Assembly (NCBI RefSeq): GCF_030845195.1
Contig: NZ_CP132543.1
Location: 885,501-949,500, forward strand
Length of the DNA stretch: 64,000 nucleotides
Direction of reading: 5' to 3'
Origin: Sanyastnella coralliicola
GTDB lineage: Bacteria > Bacteroidota > Bacteroidia > Flavobacteriales_D > Sanyastnellaceae
In this document: positions 56,717-64,000 of the stretch, one piece after another
Layout of the letters: each line of letters opens with the position of its first letter
Numbering within the stretch: position 1 is the first letter of the stretch
Made by a program: the position numbers and the translations under genes
Notes under the pieces: generated by a model
Seen by the model: only the letters and a program-made list of their open reading frames with translations
The model's database searches: none
Told to the model about the DNA's origin: nothing

Positions 56717-58273
56717 ATGTCTCGCGAATGCACCGTACGTCTGGCTCCAGAGCATTTGAATAATGAAGCATTGCTATTCAAGCGGGCTGCCGAATGCCTT
56801 GGGATTGAACCAGATGAAGTATCTGATGTCCACATTCGGAAGCGTTCGATTGACGCTAGAAAGAAGCCGGTGTATCAACTCCTGCTCGATGTATTTACCA
56901 ATGGAGAGAAATACGAAGCTCCCACATTCAAGGTAGACTACCCAAGTGTGGCAGAAGCACAGGAGGTACACATTATCGGAATGGGACCTGCAGGGATGTT
57001 CGCCGCGTTGCGCTTGATTGAGCTGGGCTTTAAGCCAATCATCTTGGAACGGGGAAAGCCTGTTCGTGAACGCCGTCGAGATTTGGTGAAGATCATTCGA
57101 GAACAGAAGGTTGATCCAGATTCTAACTACTGTTTTGGTGAAGGAGGGGCTGGAACTTACTCTGATGGCAAGCTCTACACGCGTTCAGGAAAAAGAGGTA
57201 GCATAAAAGATGTCTTGAGGACTTTGGTGTCACACGGTGCTGATCATGACGTCCTAGTTGATGCACATCCACATATTGGAACGAATAAGCTGCCGAAGAT
57301 TATTGAGAATATGCGAGAGCAGATCCTCGCTTCTGGGGGAGAGATTCATTTCGATACTCGTGTAGAAGATATAGTGGTAGAAGACGGGAAAGTTACCGCG
57401 CTAAAAGTCAATCAGACGTTGATGACGGCGAGTCAAGTGATTGTAGCGACTGGACATTCAGCGCGAGACATTTTTCACATGTTCCATCGCAATGGATGGA
57501 AAATTGAAGCCAAGACATTTGCATTGGGAGTGCGCATTGAACACCCTCAACCTTTAATTGATCGCATTCAGTACAAACGCGATAGAGGAGAGGTACTTCC
57601 TCCAGCATCATACTCTTTGGTTTGCCAAATCGATGGCAAAGGAGTTTACTCTTTCTGTATGTGTCCAGGGGGGATCATTGCTCCATGTGCAACAGCAGAT
57701 GGAGAAGTCGTAACCAACGGTTGGTCACCTTCTAAGCGAAACAATCCCTACGCTAACTCGGGAATGGTGGTGAGTGTAGAACCAGAAGAAATTGAAGCGC
57801 TTGGATACTTGGGAGACCTTGGTGCGCTGGAATTTCAGGCATCGGTAGAAAAAGCTTGCTGCGATGTTGCCGGAGGAAAACAGTTGGCACCAGCGCAACG
57901 CTTGATCGATTTTATTGAAGGAAAGAAGAGTAAAGACCTTCCAGATTGTTCTTATCAGCCAGGAGTGGTCTCGGTGAATTTGCGTGAAGTTCTTCCAGCT
58001 TTCATTGCTGATCGATTAGCAGAGGGGTTCAAGGAGTTTGGAAAACGAATGAAGGGTTTCATGACCAATGATGCCATCTTAGTTGGTCCGGAGAGTAGAA
58101 CCTCAAGTCCTGTGCGCATTCCGAGAGAAGAGCAAACTCTGGAGCATCCAGAAGTCACTGGCCTATTCCCTTGTGGAGAAGGCGCAGGGTATGCTGGAGG
58201 AATTGTATCTGCAGCAATAGACGGACAGCGCGTTGCTGCCGCCATTGCTGAGATCCATCAATCTTCTAAGTAA
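56717..58273 (+). CDS. FAD-dependent dehydrogenase (COG2509-like)
   Basis: 518 residues. N-terminal RNA-binding-like extension (about 1-85), then FAD-binding GxGxxG as IGMGPAGMFAALRLIE (about 92-106), ERGKPVRERR, GEGGAGTYSDGKLYTR, and a C-terminal FAD motif GLFPCGEGAGYAGGI. Matches the COG2509 group of uncharacterised FAD-dependent dehydrogenases. Cytoplasmic. The substrate is unknown. Overlaps the convergent TSP3/SPOR gene by 16 bp. Confidence 0.9.
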   Translation: MSRECTVRLAPEHLNNEALLFKRAAECLGIEPDEVSDVHIRKRSIDARKKPVYQLLLDVFTNGEKYEAPTFKVDYPSVAEAQEVHIIGMGPAGMFAALRLIELGFKPIILERGKPVRERRRDLVKIIREQKVDPDSNYCFGEGGAGTYSDGKLYTRSGKRGSIKDVLRTLVSHGADHDVLVDAHPHIGTNKLPKIIENMREQILASGGEIHFDTRVEDIVVEDGKVTALKVNQTLMTASQVIVATGHSARDIFHMFHRNGWKIEAKTFALGVRIEHPQPLIDRIQYKRDRGEVLPPASYSLVCQIDGKGVYSFCMCPGGIIAPCATADGEVVTNGWSPSKRNNPYANSGMVVSVEPEEIEALGYLGDLGALEFQASVEKACCDVAGGKQLAPAQRLIDFIEGKKSKDLPDCSYQPGVVSVNLREVLPAFIADRLAEGFKEFGKRMKGFMTNDAILVGPESRTSSPVRIPREEQTLEHPEVTGLFPCGEGAGYAGGIVSAAIDGQRVAAAIAEIHQSSK

Positions 58274-60387
58274 ACTTGGGTATCGTTATCGCCCTTCATC
58301 TTCATAGCCTCGTCTACTGTGATCAACTTGTGGTTGAATTCACCTACGAGTGTGGCTGAATTGATCCCAAGAGCAAGAGCCTTATCGAGAAGTGCATTGG
58401 CCTCTTGAAGGTCTTCACAAGGGGCGCTGAGGAAGTATGTCTTACCATCAGCTTCGCGACGTGGTTTTACGTTTCCGAATCCTAAGAGCTTATCAAGTGT
58501 CTCAGTTGGAATATCTCCCTCGAAGCTTCCCAGCTGAACAACGTACTTCACCTTTGAAACGTCGATGGAGTTGTTCTCCACATCAACCGTAACGTCTTTT
58601 GATTCATCAACTACAGTCATTCCTGCATCTGAAAGGGTGATACGATCTCCACCTTCGTAGGCGGTAATGAATGCACCGTCAAAGCCCATGAGAAGAAGCT
58701 CAACTCTTCGGTTGGCTGCTTCTTCCATGCTATCATAGCTACGGGTCATGTAGCGGGTAAGCTTGTCGCCTCCTTTCACAGCGATCACATCGCCCATATC
58801 AGCGAAGATGTTTTGATTCAACTTGTATCTAAATGCACCCACCTGAACACGGTAGTGCAAACCAAGGTCTCCATCCAATTCGCTCGCTAGTTCAGCGGCG
58901 AAATCTTCTTCAGCCTGAGCCATCATTTCGTCTGAAGGAGTGACATCTTCATATTCTCCCTGTTCTCCAGATTGTACAAGGTTGGTCTCGATGCCATCTG
59001 ACGCGAGTTGTAGTTTTCGTTGAATAGCGAGTGGCAATTCACTGAAGCTACCAATAACGAAGTATTCGCCATCAGGCCCAACAATCTCGTGGACGTCTTT
59101 GAATGACATCAGCAAATTGATTTCATCCTGTGTCATAGCTTCCACTTCTGAACGAGCAATGCGAACGCCATAAACTTTATCTCCACCTTGACTTGGGTCG
59201 CTCATGACCTTAGCGAAGTTTTCTGTCAATGGATCCGTTCCTTTCCATGCGATTGAATCGTGCCACATGAGGTAACGGTCATAAATATCATCATCGATCA
59301 TGGCCACCCCTTCACCGTCTACATAAGCGTGCGGTGAGTTTGGTTCTGCATCTCGATAATCAGGGAATCCATCGTTGTCTGAATCAACCGGACAACCGTC
59401 ACGGTCTACTTCAACACCTTCTGGAGTGCCTGGACATTTGTCGCCTACATCTGGAACTCCATCTTTGTCCGTGTCTTCAAGATTGGCAAGGAAGTTTCCA
59501 TTCTCATCCATGATGAGTGGATCAAACTGCTCTTTCTTGATTTGCATTGGGTTCAGATCGTAGTTCAATGATACTGAAGTAAACATAAAGCGATCATTGC
59601 GTTGATCACCCTGACGCACACCTGTACTCTCTGCCGTCATGTTGTCAACCAAATCGGTCATCCCGAAAGAGTAAGTAAAGGCCATCCTCGCTCGGAATCG
59701 ATCTGTCATCTTGAATTGAATTCCCGCTCCCACCGGAATTGCGAAGCTACGTTCGAGGTAGCGTCCATTGCCATCGAGATTCAACTCACGAAGGTCTGTT
59801 TCATAGACGTAATCACGCTGGAGCATGATCGCGTTTTGTGCATTCTCGGCATTCTCTGACAAGCTGCGAATGGTTCCGTCAGACCAATAGTGGTAACGGT
59901 AACCATTGGCATCGTAGAGGTCTGTTTTTGATAAGAACTCAAATGCTTCAAACCCGACCGTGACGAAGGGATCAATGTCTCGCTTCGAAGGCAAGAAGTG
60001 ATCAAAATTGTAGGAAAGTGCAAATCCACCAGTTCTGATTTGAGACTGGAGATTCATTGCACGTTCATGCGTTAATTCATTGATATTGATGGTGCCGAAT
60101 ACGCTATACAAGCGCAAGTCAAGGTAACTCGTGAGCTCATTGGTCACACTCAAGGTGTAAGCCAAATCGGCTGAACCCGGGTGGTACCCTCGGTTATCAC
60201 GACCAATATCACCAAGGAACACAAGAGTTCCCATACCCAACCCGAGTCTCGGTTTGAGTTGAATTCCTTTCGAGGAGCTGTACGCCGGAGGCGTTGGAGT
60301 CTCCTGCACAGTGGTGTCGGTTTGCGCACTAAGTGCGGTACAAACCAGGGTGGAAAGGAACACCAGTATGTACAGTAGGTATCGCAT
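58258..60387 (-). CDS. Envelope protein with TSP3 repeats and SPOR-like domains
   Basis: 709 residues from the ATG at 60387. Signal peptide (to TALSAQ). Barrel-like N-terminal half (about 30-310), then thrombospondin type 3 calcium-binding repeats (DTDKDGVPDVGDKCPGTPEG, DSDNDGFPDYRD; about 318-365), then a region with two SPOR-like segments (HYRVQVGAFRYKLN; KYVVQLGSFEGDIP). TSP3 repeats bind calcium; SPOR domains bind denuded peptidoglycan. The protein probably links outer membrane and cell wall. OmpA-like domain absent. Confidence 0.85.
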   Translation of the reverse strand: MRYLLYILVFLSTLVCTALSAQTDTTVQETPTPPAYSSSKGIQLKPRLGLGMGTLVFLGDIGRDNRGYHPGSADLAYTLSVTNELTSYLDLRLYSVFGTININELTHERAMNLQSQIRTGGFALSYNFDHFLPSKRDIDPFVTVGFEAFEFLSKTDLYDANGYRYHYWSDGTIRSLSENAENAQNAIMLQRDYVYETDLRELNLDGNGRYLERSFAIPVGAGIQFKMTDRFRARMAFTYSFGMTDLVDNMTAESTGVRQGDQRNDRFMFTSVSLNYDLNPMQIKKEQFDPLIMDENGNFLANLEDTDKDGVPDVGDKCPGTPEGVEVDRDGCPVDSDNDGFPDYRDAEPNSPHAYVDGEGVAMIDDDIYDRYLMWHDSIAWKGTDPLTENFAKVMSDPSQGGDKVYGVRIARSEVEAMTQDEINLLMSFKDVHEIVGPDGEYFVIGSFSELPLAIQRKLQLASDGIETNLVQSGEQGEYEDVTPSDEMMAQAEEDFAAELASELDGDLGLHYRVQVGAFRYKLNQNIFADMGDVIAVKGGDKLTRYMTRSYDSMEEAANRRVELLLMGFDGAFITAYEGGDRITLSDAGMTVVDESKDVTVDVENNSIDVSKVKYVVQLGSFEGDIPTETLDKLLGFGNVKPRREADGKTYFLSAPCEDLQEANALLDKALALGINSATLVGEFNHKLITVDEAMKMKGDNDTQVYLED

Positions 60388-60448
60388 GACGCGGTTTTTT
60401 CTTCTACCAGATACGGGAAATGGCGGTGAAGGTTTCATCCTTTGGGGT

Positions 60449-60621
60449 GGACCGTGGACAGTGGACGGTGGACGGAGGGGTTGTGGAATGCGGAATGCGG
60501 AATGCGGATCGCGGATCGCGGTAGCGTGTACCTACGGACGCCGGACGCCGGAATTAAGATCGCGGAACGCAGATCGCGGTAGAGTGCACCTTCGGACGCC
60601 GGATGCCGGACGCCGGGTTAA
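60449..60621. repeat. Complex heptamer-rich repeat locus
   Basis: Contains GGACCGT-type units (60449-60476), CGGAATG and CGGATCG units (60484-60518), and two GGACGCC blocks (60536-60549, 60594-60614). A larger unit, GATCGCGGTAG...GGACGCC, appears twice about 58 bp apart (60515 and 60573). On the minus strand it begins with the TAA stop of the flavoprotein gene (60618-60620). Confidence 0.85.
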
Positions 60622-61745
60622 GGTACCATCCCCGCCAACTCTTCCCCAACCAAGCTACCAATGGCAACGCCCATTCCTCCCATTCTTACACCGATGGCGC
60701 TGTGAGGGGCGAGTTGTTTGAGAATAGTGGTCTTGGTGTCTGCGACACCGAGGTAGCCGGTCCATTCCATTTCAATATTAAAAGAGGTGGGGAGAAGGTG
60801 CTGTTCCGCGATAGCGATGAGGTAATCACGAACTGCTGGAATGGTGGGCTGGTTTGGTTGATCCCAGTGTTCATCAAGATGGCGTGCGCCACCTATGAGT
60901 AGTCGGTCATGAACATTTCTGAAGTAGACATAACCTTCTTCCATGTGAAAAGTGCCGTTCCATTGAACAGCACCAGGGGTAGAGATGAGTACCAAATTTC
61001 GTGCTGGCTTGACTTCAGTAGAAGGGAGCAAGTTGGCTGCAAATCCATTGGTTGCGATGAAGAGGTGTTGGCACTCTATTTCTTGCTGATCAATGACGAA
61101 TGATGGGGTAGAACCCTCAATTGAAATAGACTGCACCTCCATTCCATGGATGACCTCGACTCCTGCTTGTTTAGCCAGATGGAGTAGTCGGTTGAACATC
61201 TTTCCGGTATGAATTGAGCCTTCTAAGTTGTTATCGATACCTGAGGTAAATCCCTGAAAATTGTATTCGGCGCTTAATTTTTCTTTCGCTAGCGCGGAAT
61301 AGGGACGATGTCCGATGGCTTCTTCTAATAAATCGTTGAGGTCAGTGATGTGTTGATGACACTTCGATTCTAACGCTTGTTGGGAAGTCGTGAAGAGCTC
61401 AACACTTCCTGTCTGCTGGTATTCGAGTGCTTCATCACCGATGATGGAGCGCAGTCTTCCCAAACCTTGCCAACGTTTTTGAATGAGCGAGATCACTTCT
61501 TCGCGCTTCATTTTGTCGAGGTCAGCAAGAATTTCTGAAGGACTCCCAAAACATGCAAACCCGGCATTTCGGGTAGATCCACCCAGTCCTAAGTAGCTTC
61601 TTTCAATGACGATCACACGTTCTTGAGGGTGTTCACGCTTCCGCGCTAGCGCACAATTGAGACCAACAATACCGCCGCCAATAATCACACTATCGAACCC
61701 TTTGAAGAAGCTTTCTCGCTCCCAGAAACTGAATGAACTTTTCAT
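60618..61745 (-). CDS. FAD-dependent oxidoreductase (DAO/glycine-oxidase-like)
   Basis: 375 residues of the DAO superfamily. FAD motif VIIGGGIVGLNCALA (about 20-34), ERSYLGLGGSTRNAGFA, and C-terminal GYLGVADTKT, GMGVAIGSLVGEEL. Similar to amino-acid or sarcosine oxidases and to the DadA/glycine oxidase group; substrate unknown. Cytoplasmic. Carries three exact 13-mer copies within 850 bp (60804, 61287, 61639), the densest cluster in the window. Confidence 0.9.
   Translation of the reverse strand: MKSSFSFWERESFFKGFDSVIIGGGIVGLNCALARKREHPQERVIVIERSYLGLGGSTRNAGFACFGSPSEILADLDKMKREEVISLIQKRWQGLGRLRSIIGDEALEYQQTGSVELFTTSQQALESKCHQHITDLNDLLEEAIGHRPYSALAKEKLSAEYNFQGFTSGIDNNLEGSIHTGKMFNRLLHLAKQAGVEVIHGMEVQSISIEGSTPSFVIDQQEIECQHLFIATNGFAANLLPSTEVKPARNLVLISTPGAVQWNGTFHMEEGYVYFRNVHDRLLIGGARHLDEHWDQPNQPTIPAVRDYLIAIAEQHLLPTSFNIEMEWTGYLGVADTKTTILKQLAPHSAIGVRMGGMGVAIGSLVGEELAGMVP
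60804..60816 (+). repeat. 13-mer TTCCGCGATAGCG
   Basis: Exact copy, A variant, in the DAO-like gene (reads A-I-A-E). Confidence 0.8.
61287..61299 (-). repeat. 13-mer TTCCGCGCTAGCG
   Basis: Exact copy, C variant, on the coding strand of the DAO-like gene (reads S-A-L-A). Confidence 0.8.
61639..61651 (+). repeat. 13-mer TTCCGCGCTAGCG
   Basis: Exact copy, C variant, in the opposite orientation to 61287 in the same gene (complement reads A-L-A-R). Confidence 0.8.
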
Positions 61746-61874
61746 AAAATGAGGTGTACAGATTGCAAGATGAGGATTTCGAAGGATTGTTAATCAGAAG
61801 CCCAAAAAGGTCGACCCATATCTTTTTGACTATTTTTACGTTAAATAGGTAAAGACCACCCAAGTCTTATTTGC

Positions 61875-64000
61875 ATGCAAGGAAAGAGAAGTTCATTCGT
61901 ATTTCTACTCGCCACACTGTTCAGTCTGTTCCTGATCACCCCGTTAGTGACTCAGGCACAAGATGGTATCCTTGATATTCATGGTGCCGTGAAAGACACG
62001 GATACGAACAAAAAGATGTCTGCCGTAACCGTGTCTATCAAGCAGAATGGATCGGCATTCGATTCATACACCACTGCCGGTAATGGTAAGTTTGAATTTG
62101 AACTGCCTCTAGGTCACAGTTACCTCATAGAGTTTGCATGCGCAGACTACGTTACCAAGAAAATTGAAATTAATACCAAGGGAATTCCGCCAGAAGATAT
62201 GGCCGGAGGATTCCAGTTGGCATTGGATATGTCGTTATTCGCCTACCAAGAAGGCTTCGACACCTCGATTACTGATCAGCCGATTGGTAAAGCATCATTT
62301 GATCCAGTTCGAAATTCAGTAGAGTTCGACTTCGCATACACCGAGCGTATGATGAAGAAGATTGAGGATGAGTTCGAGCGCCTAGAAAAAATGGCAGGCG
62401 AAATGGAACGCTTGCTGAAAGAGTTCAACGATCTCATCACCAAAGGAGATCAGAAGATGGGCCAAGAGAAATTCGCTGACGCCGTTGGTGCATACGAGAA
62501 AGCCCTAGAGATCTTCCCAGACAAAGAACCAGCACCAGAGAAACTAGCAGCAGCACAGGCGGCTCTTGATGCTCAACAAGCCGATGCAGAGAAAGAGGCT
62601 GAATACCAGCGATTGCTTTCACAAGCAAAGAACGACATTAAGAAATCACGTTGGGAAGATGCGCGCGATGCATTGAACGGTGCACTAGAAATCAAGCCTG
62701 ATGAACGCGAACCTCGTGATTTGTTGGATGAGATCGCAAAGGAGCTCGAAGCACTAGCCATGCGCGATCAATTCGATGGAATTGTAGCCCTCGCCGATAA
62801 AGAATTCGGGAAAGAGAATTGGGAAGCGGCCATCGCGAAATACGAGGAAGCGCTAGAATTGATTGGTACGGAGAAGTACCCACGAGAGCAGATTACCAAA
62901 GCGCGTGCTGAATTAGATAAGCTCAATGCGGCGGCCATGGCGGCTGAAGAATTGGAACAGCAATACCAAGATGCCATGACACTTGGTGAGCGCAATATGT
63001 CTAATGAAGATTACGAAACAGCGCTTCGTAATTTCCAGCAAGCTTCCAACTTGAAGCCTGACGAGCAAGAGCCAAAAGACAAGATTTCAGATATCGAGAA
63101 GATTCTGGCAGATCTTGCAGCTCAAGCGGAAGCTGATGCCGCTGCCAATGCTGCCAACGCGGAAGCAGAAGCATTGGAGGCTGAATACAAAGCACTCATT
63201 CAGAAAGCAGACGATGCTTTTTCAGCAGATGACCTTGAAGGTGCATTGGCTGATTATAAGGCGGCGAATAACTTGAAGCCACAAGATCAATATCCGAAAC
63301 GCAAGATTGCGACGATCAATGATCTCTTGGCTGAACGCGATGCCTTGGCTAACGCTGACGCGGAGGAAGAAGAACGTCGCCGCAGAGAAGAAGAAAGGCT
63401 TGCTGCCGAAGAAGCGGAGCGTCTTGAACGTGAGGCACGTGATGCCGAGAAAGAAGCCGAACGTCAGCGACGTTTGGAAGAAGAAGAGGCGGAGCGTGAG
63501 CGCCTTGCGCGTGAAAAAGCTGAGCGCGAAGAAGAAGAACGTCGTCGTAGTGAGGAGTTTGCTAACAATGCGAGCAGCTCAACCGAGGACGAAGCAGAGC
63601 GCTACTACAACGAAGCACGCAAGAGCGAAGAACGCGCAAAGACGAAGAGCATCGAAGCACGCAAAGAAGAGATCGCGCTCTTCCATAATACCGCAGCTGC
63701 AGACGCTGAAGATCGACGAAACGACAACCTAGAAGGTGCTCGTGAAAAGGATGACGTACTGGAGAAGATCTACCGTGATGGTGATATGGATCGCAATCAA
63801 CGTATTGCAGACTCTGAACGTAAGAAGCAACGTGCGAGCGAAGACCTAGTCGTGTACAACGGTGATGCAGACATGCGTCGCGACATGTACTCTGACCGTG
63901 TAGACAAGAAAGAAGAAATGATGGCGGCAGTAAGTTCAAATGATACTTACCGCATGAACCGTATCGATGAACAAGACCGTAAGGCAGATCGCTACGACAA
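61875..64000 (+). CDS. Large secreted coiled-coil protein, 3' end outside the window
   Basis: Open from the ATG at 61875 to the window end (708 codons, no stop). Signal peptide (MQGKRSSF...VTQAQ, about 29 residues). Then a carboxypeptidase-regulatory-like beta domain (about 34-110; DIHGAVKDTDTNKKMSAV, GNGKFEFELPLG). From about residue 150 it is nearly all helix: TPR-like units (GDQKMGQEKFADAVGAYEKA, ALEIKPDERE) followed by a very charged Glu/Arg/Ala-rich coiled coil (LAAEEAERLEREARDAEKEA) and a region with DRRND, RNQRIADSE units. It resembles long TPR/coiled-coil envelope proteins of Bacteroidota with no known role. Both shadow frames across it come from the repetitive sequence. Confidence 0.8.
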   Translation, partial: MQGKRSSFVFLLATLFSLFLITPLVTQAQDGILDIHGAVKDTDTNKKMSAVTVSIKQNGSAFDSYTTAGNGKFEFELPLGHSYLIEFACADYVTKKIEINTKGIPPEDMAGGFQLALDMSLFAYQEGFDTSITDQPIGKASFDPVRNSVEFDFAYTERMMKKIEDEFERLEKMAGEMERLLKEFNDLITKGDQKMGQEKFADAVGAYEKALEIFPDKEPAPEKLAAAQAALDAQQADAEKEAEYQRLLSQAKNDIKKSRWEDARDALNGALEIKPDEREPRDLLDEIAKELEALAMRDQFDGIVALADKEFGKENWEAAIAKYEEALELIGTEKYPREQITKARAELDKLNAAAMAAEELEQQYQDAMTLGERNMSNEDYETALRNFQQASNLKPDEQEPKDKISDIEKILADLAAQAEADAAANAANAEAEALEAEYKALIQKADDAFSADDLEGALADYKAANNLKPQDQYPKRKIATINDLLAERDALANADAEEEERRRREEERLAAEEAERLEREARDAEKEAERQRRLEEEEAERERLAREKAEREEEERRRSEEFANNASSSTEDEAERYYNEARKSEERAKTKSIEARKEEIALFHNTAAADAEDRRNDNLEGAREKDDVLEKIYRDGDMDRNQRIADSERKKQRASEDLVVYNGDADMRRDMYSDRVDKKEEMMAAVSSNDTYRMNRIDEQDRKADRYD

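Noticed and set aside
63307-63732. Basic ORF within the coiled-coil gene
   Set aside because: It is a frame-shifted reading of the Arg/Glu-rich coiled coil, and no start context supports it.

Overview
The window looks like chromosomal DNA of a marine-type Bacteroidota (Flavobacteriia or Cryomorphaceae-like). The support is: a type IX secretion C-terminal sorting domain (1748..2617), many lipoproteins with short Bacteroidota-style signal peptides, DUF5916 and DUF4920 proteins, OmpA/PD40/TPR envelope proteins, TPR-fused regulators, and Bacteroidota -7 boxes of the form TAnnTTTG just upstream of start codons. I see no rRNA, tRNA, CRISPR array, prophage, transposase or integrase. Gene density is high and most gaps are short.

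Layout. 1-12 kb: envelope and housekeeping singletons (serine hydrolase, T9SS cargo, TPR-HTH regulator, lipoproteins, a metzincin-like lipoprotein, methyltransferase, GNAT, DUF5916 barrel, EEP phosphodiesterase, PPK2). 12.5-19.2 kb: a plus-strand run of a membrane-anchored GltB-like protein, a YugP-like zinc peptidase and four small proteins ending at a strong terminator, then a HerA-like ATPase and a second EEP enzyme. 20-26.5 kb: three sensor kinases in a row. 27.6-32.7 kb: a MacAB-like ABC exporter operon and an isoprenylcysteine-methyltransferase-like protein. 32.8-37.2 kb (minus): TolC, HlyD and an ABC half-exporter whose nucleotide-binding domain has lost its catalytic motifs. 37.3-42.3 kb: SDR, gyrB and a GAF hybrid kinase. 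42.3-53 kb (minus): a barrel/TPR pair, a His-rich DUF4920 lipoprotein, a PorE-like OmpA protein and an AsmA protein with a coiled-coil tail. 53-64 kb: an M48 protease, a barrel protein, two flavoproteins, a TSP3/SPOR envelope protein, and a large coiled-coil protein that runs off the window.

Two DNA-level signals are not explained by the genes. First, the 13-mer TTCCGCG[A/C]TAGCG occurs exactly ten times on both strands, in several reading frames and once between genes, far more than chance allows. This suggests a genome-wide signal such as an uptake, segregation or modification motif. Second, several intergenic gaps are filled with degenerate tandem arrays of period 7. Their unit sequence changes between and within arrays while the period is kept, and five of them include the stop codon of a neighbouring gene. 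The ABC half-exporter with a dead ATPase, kept as an intact reading frame between HlyD and the SDR gene, is the most unusual protein-level finding.
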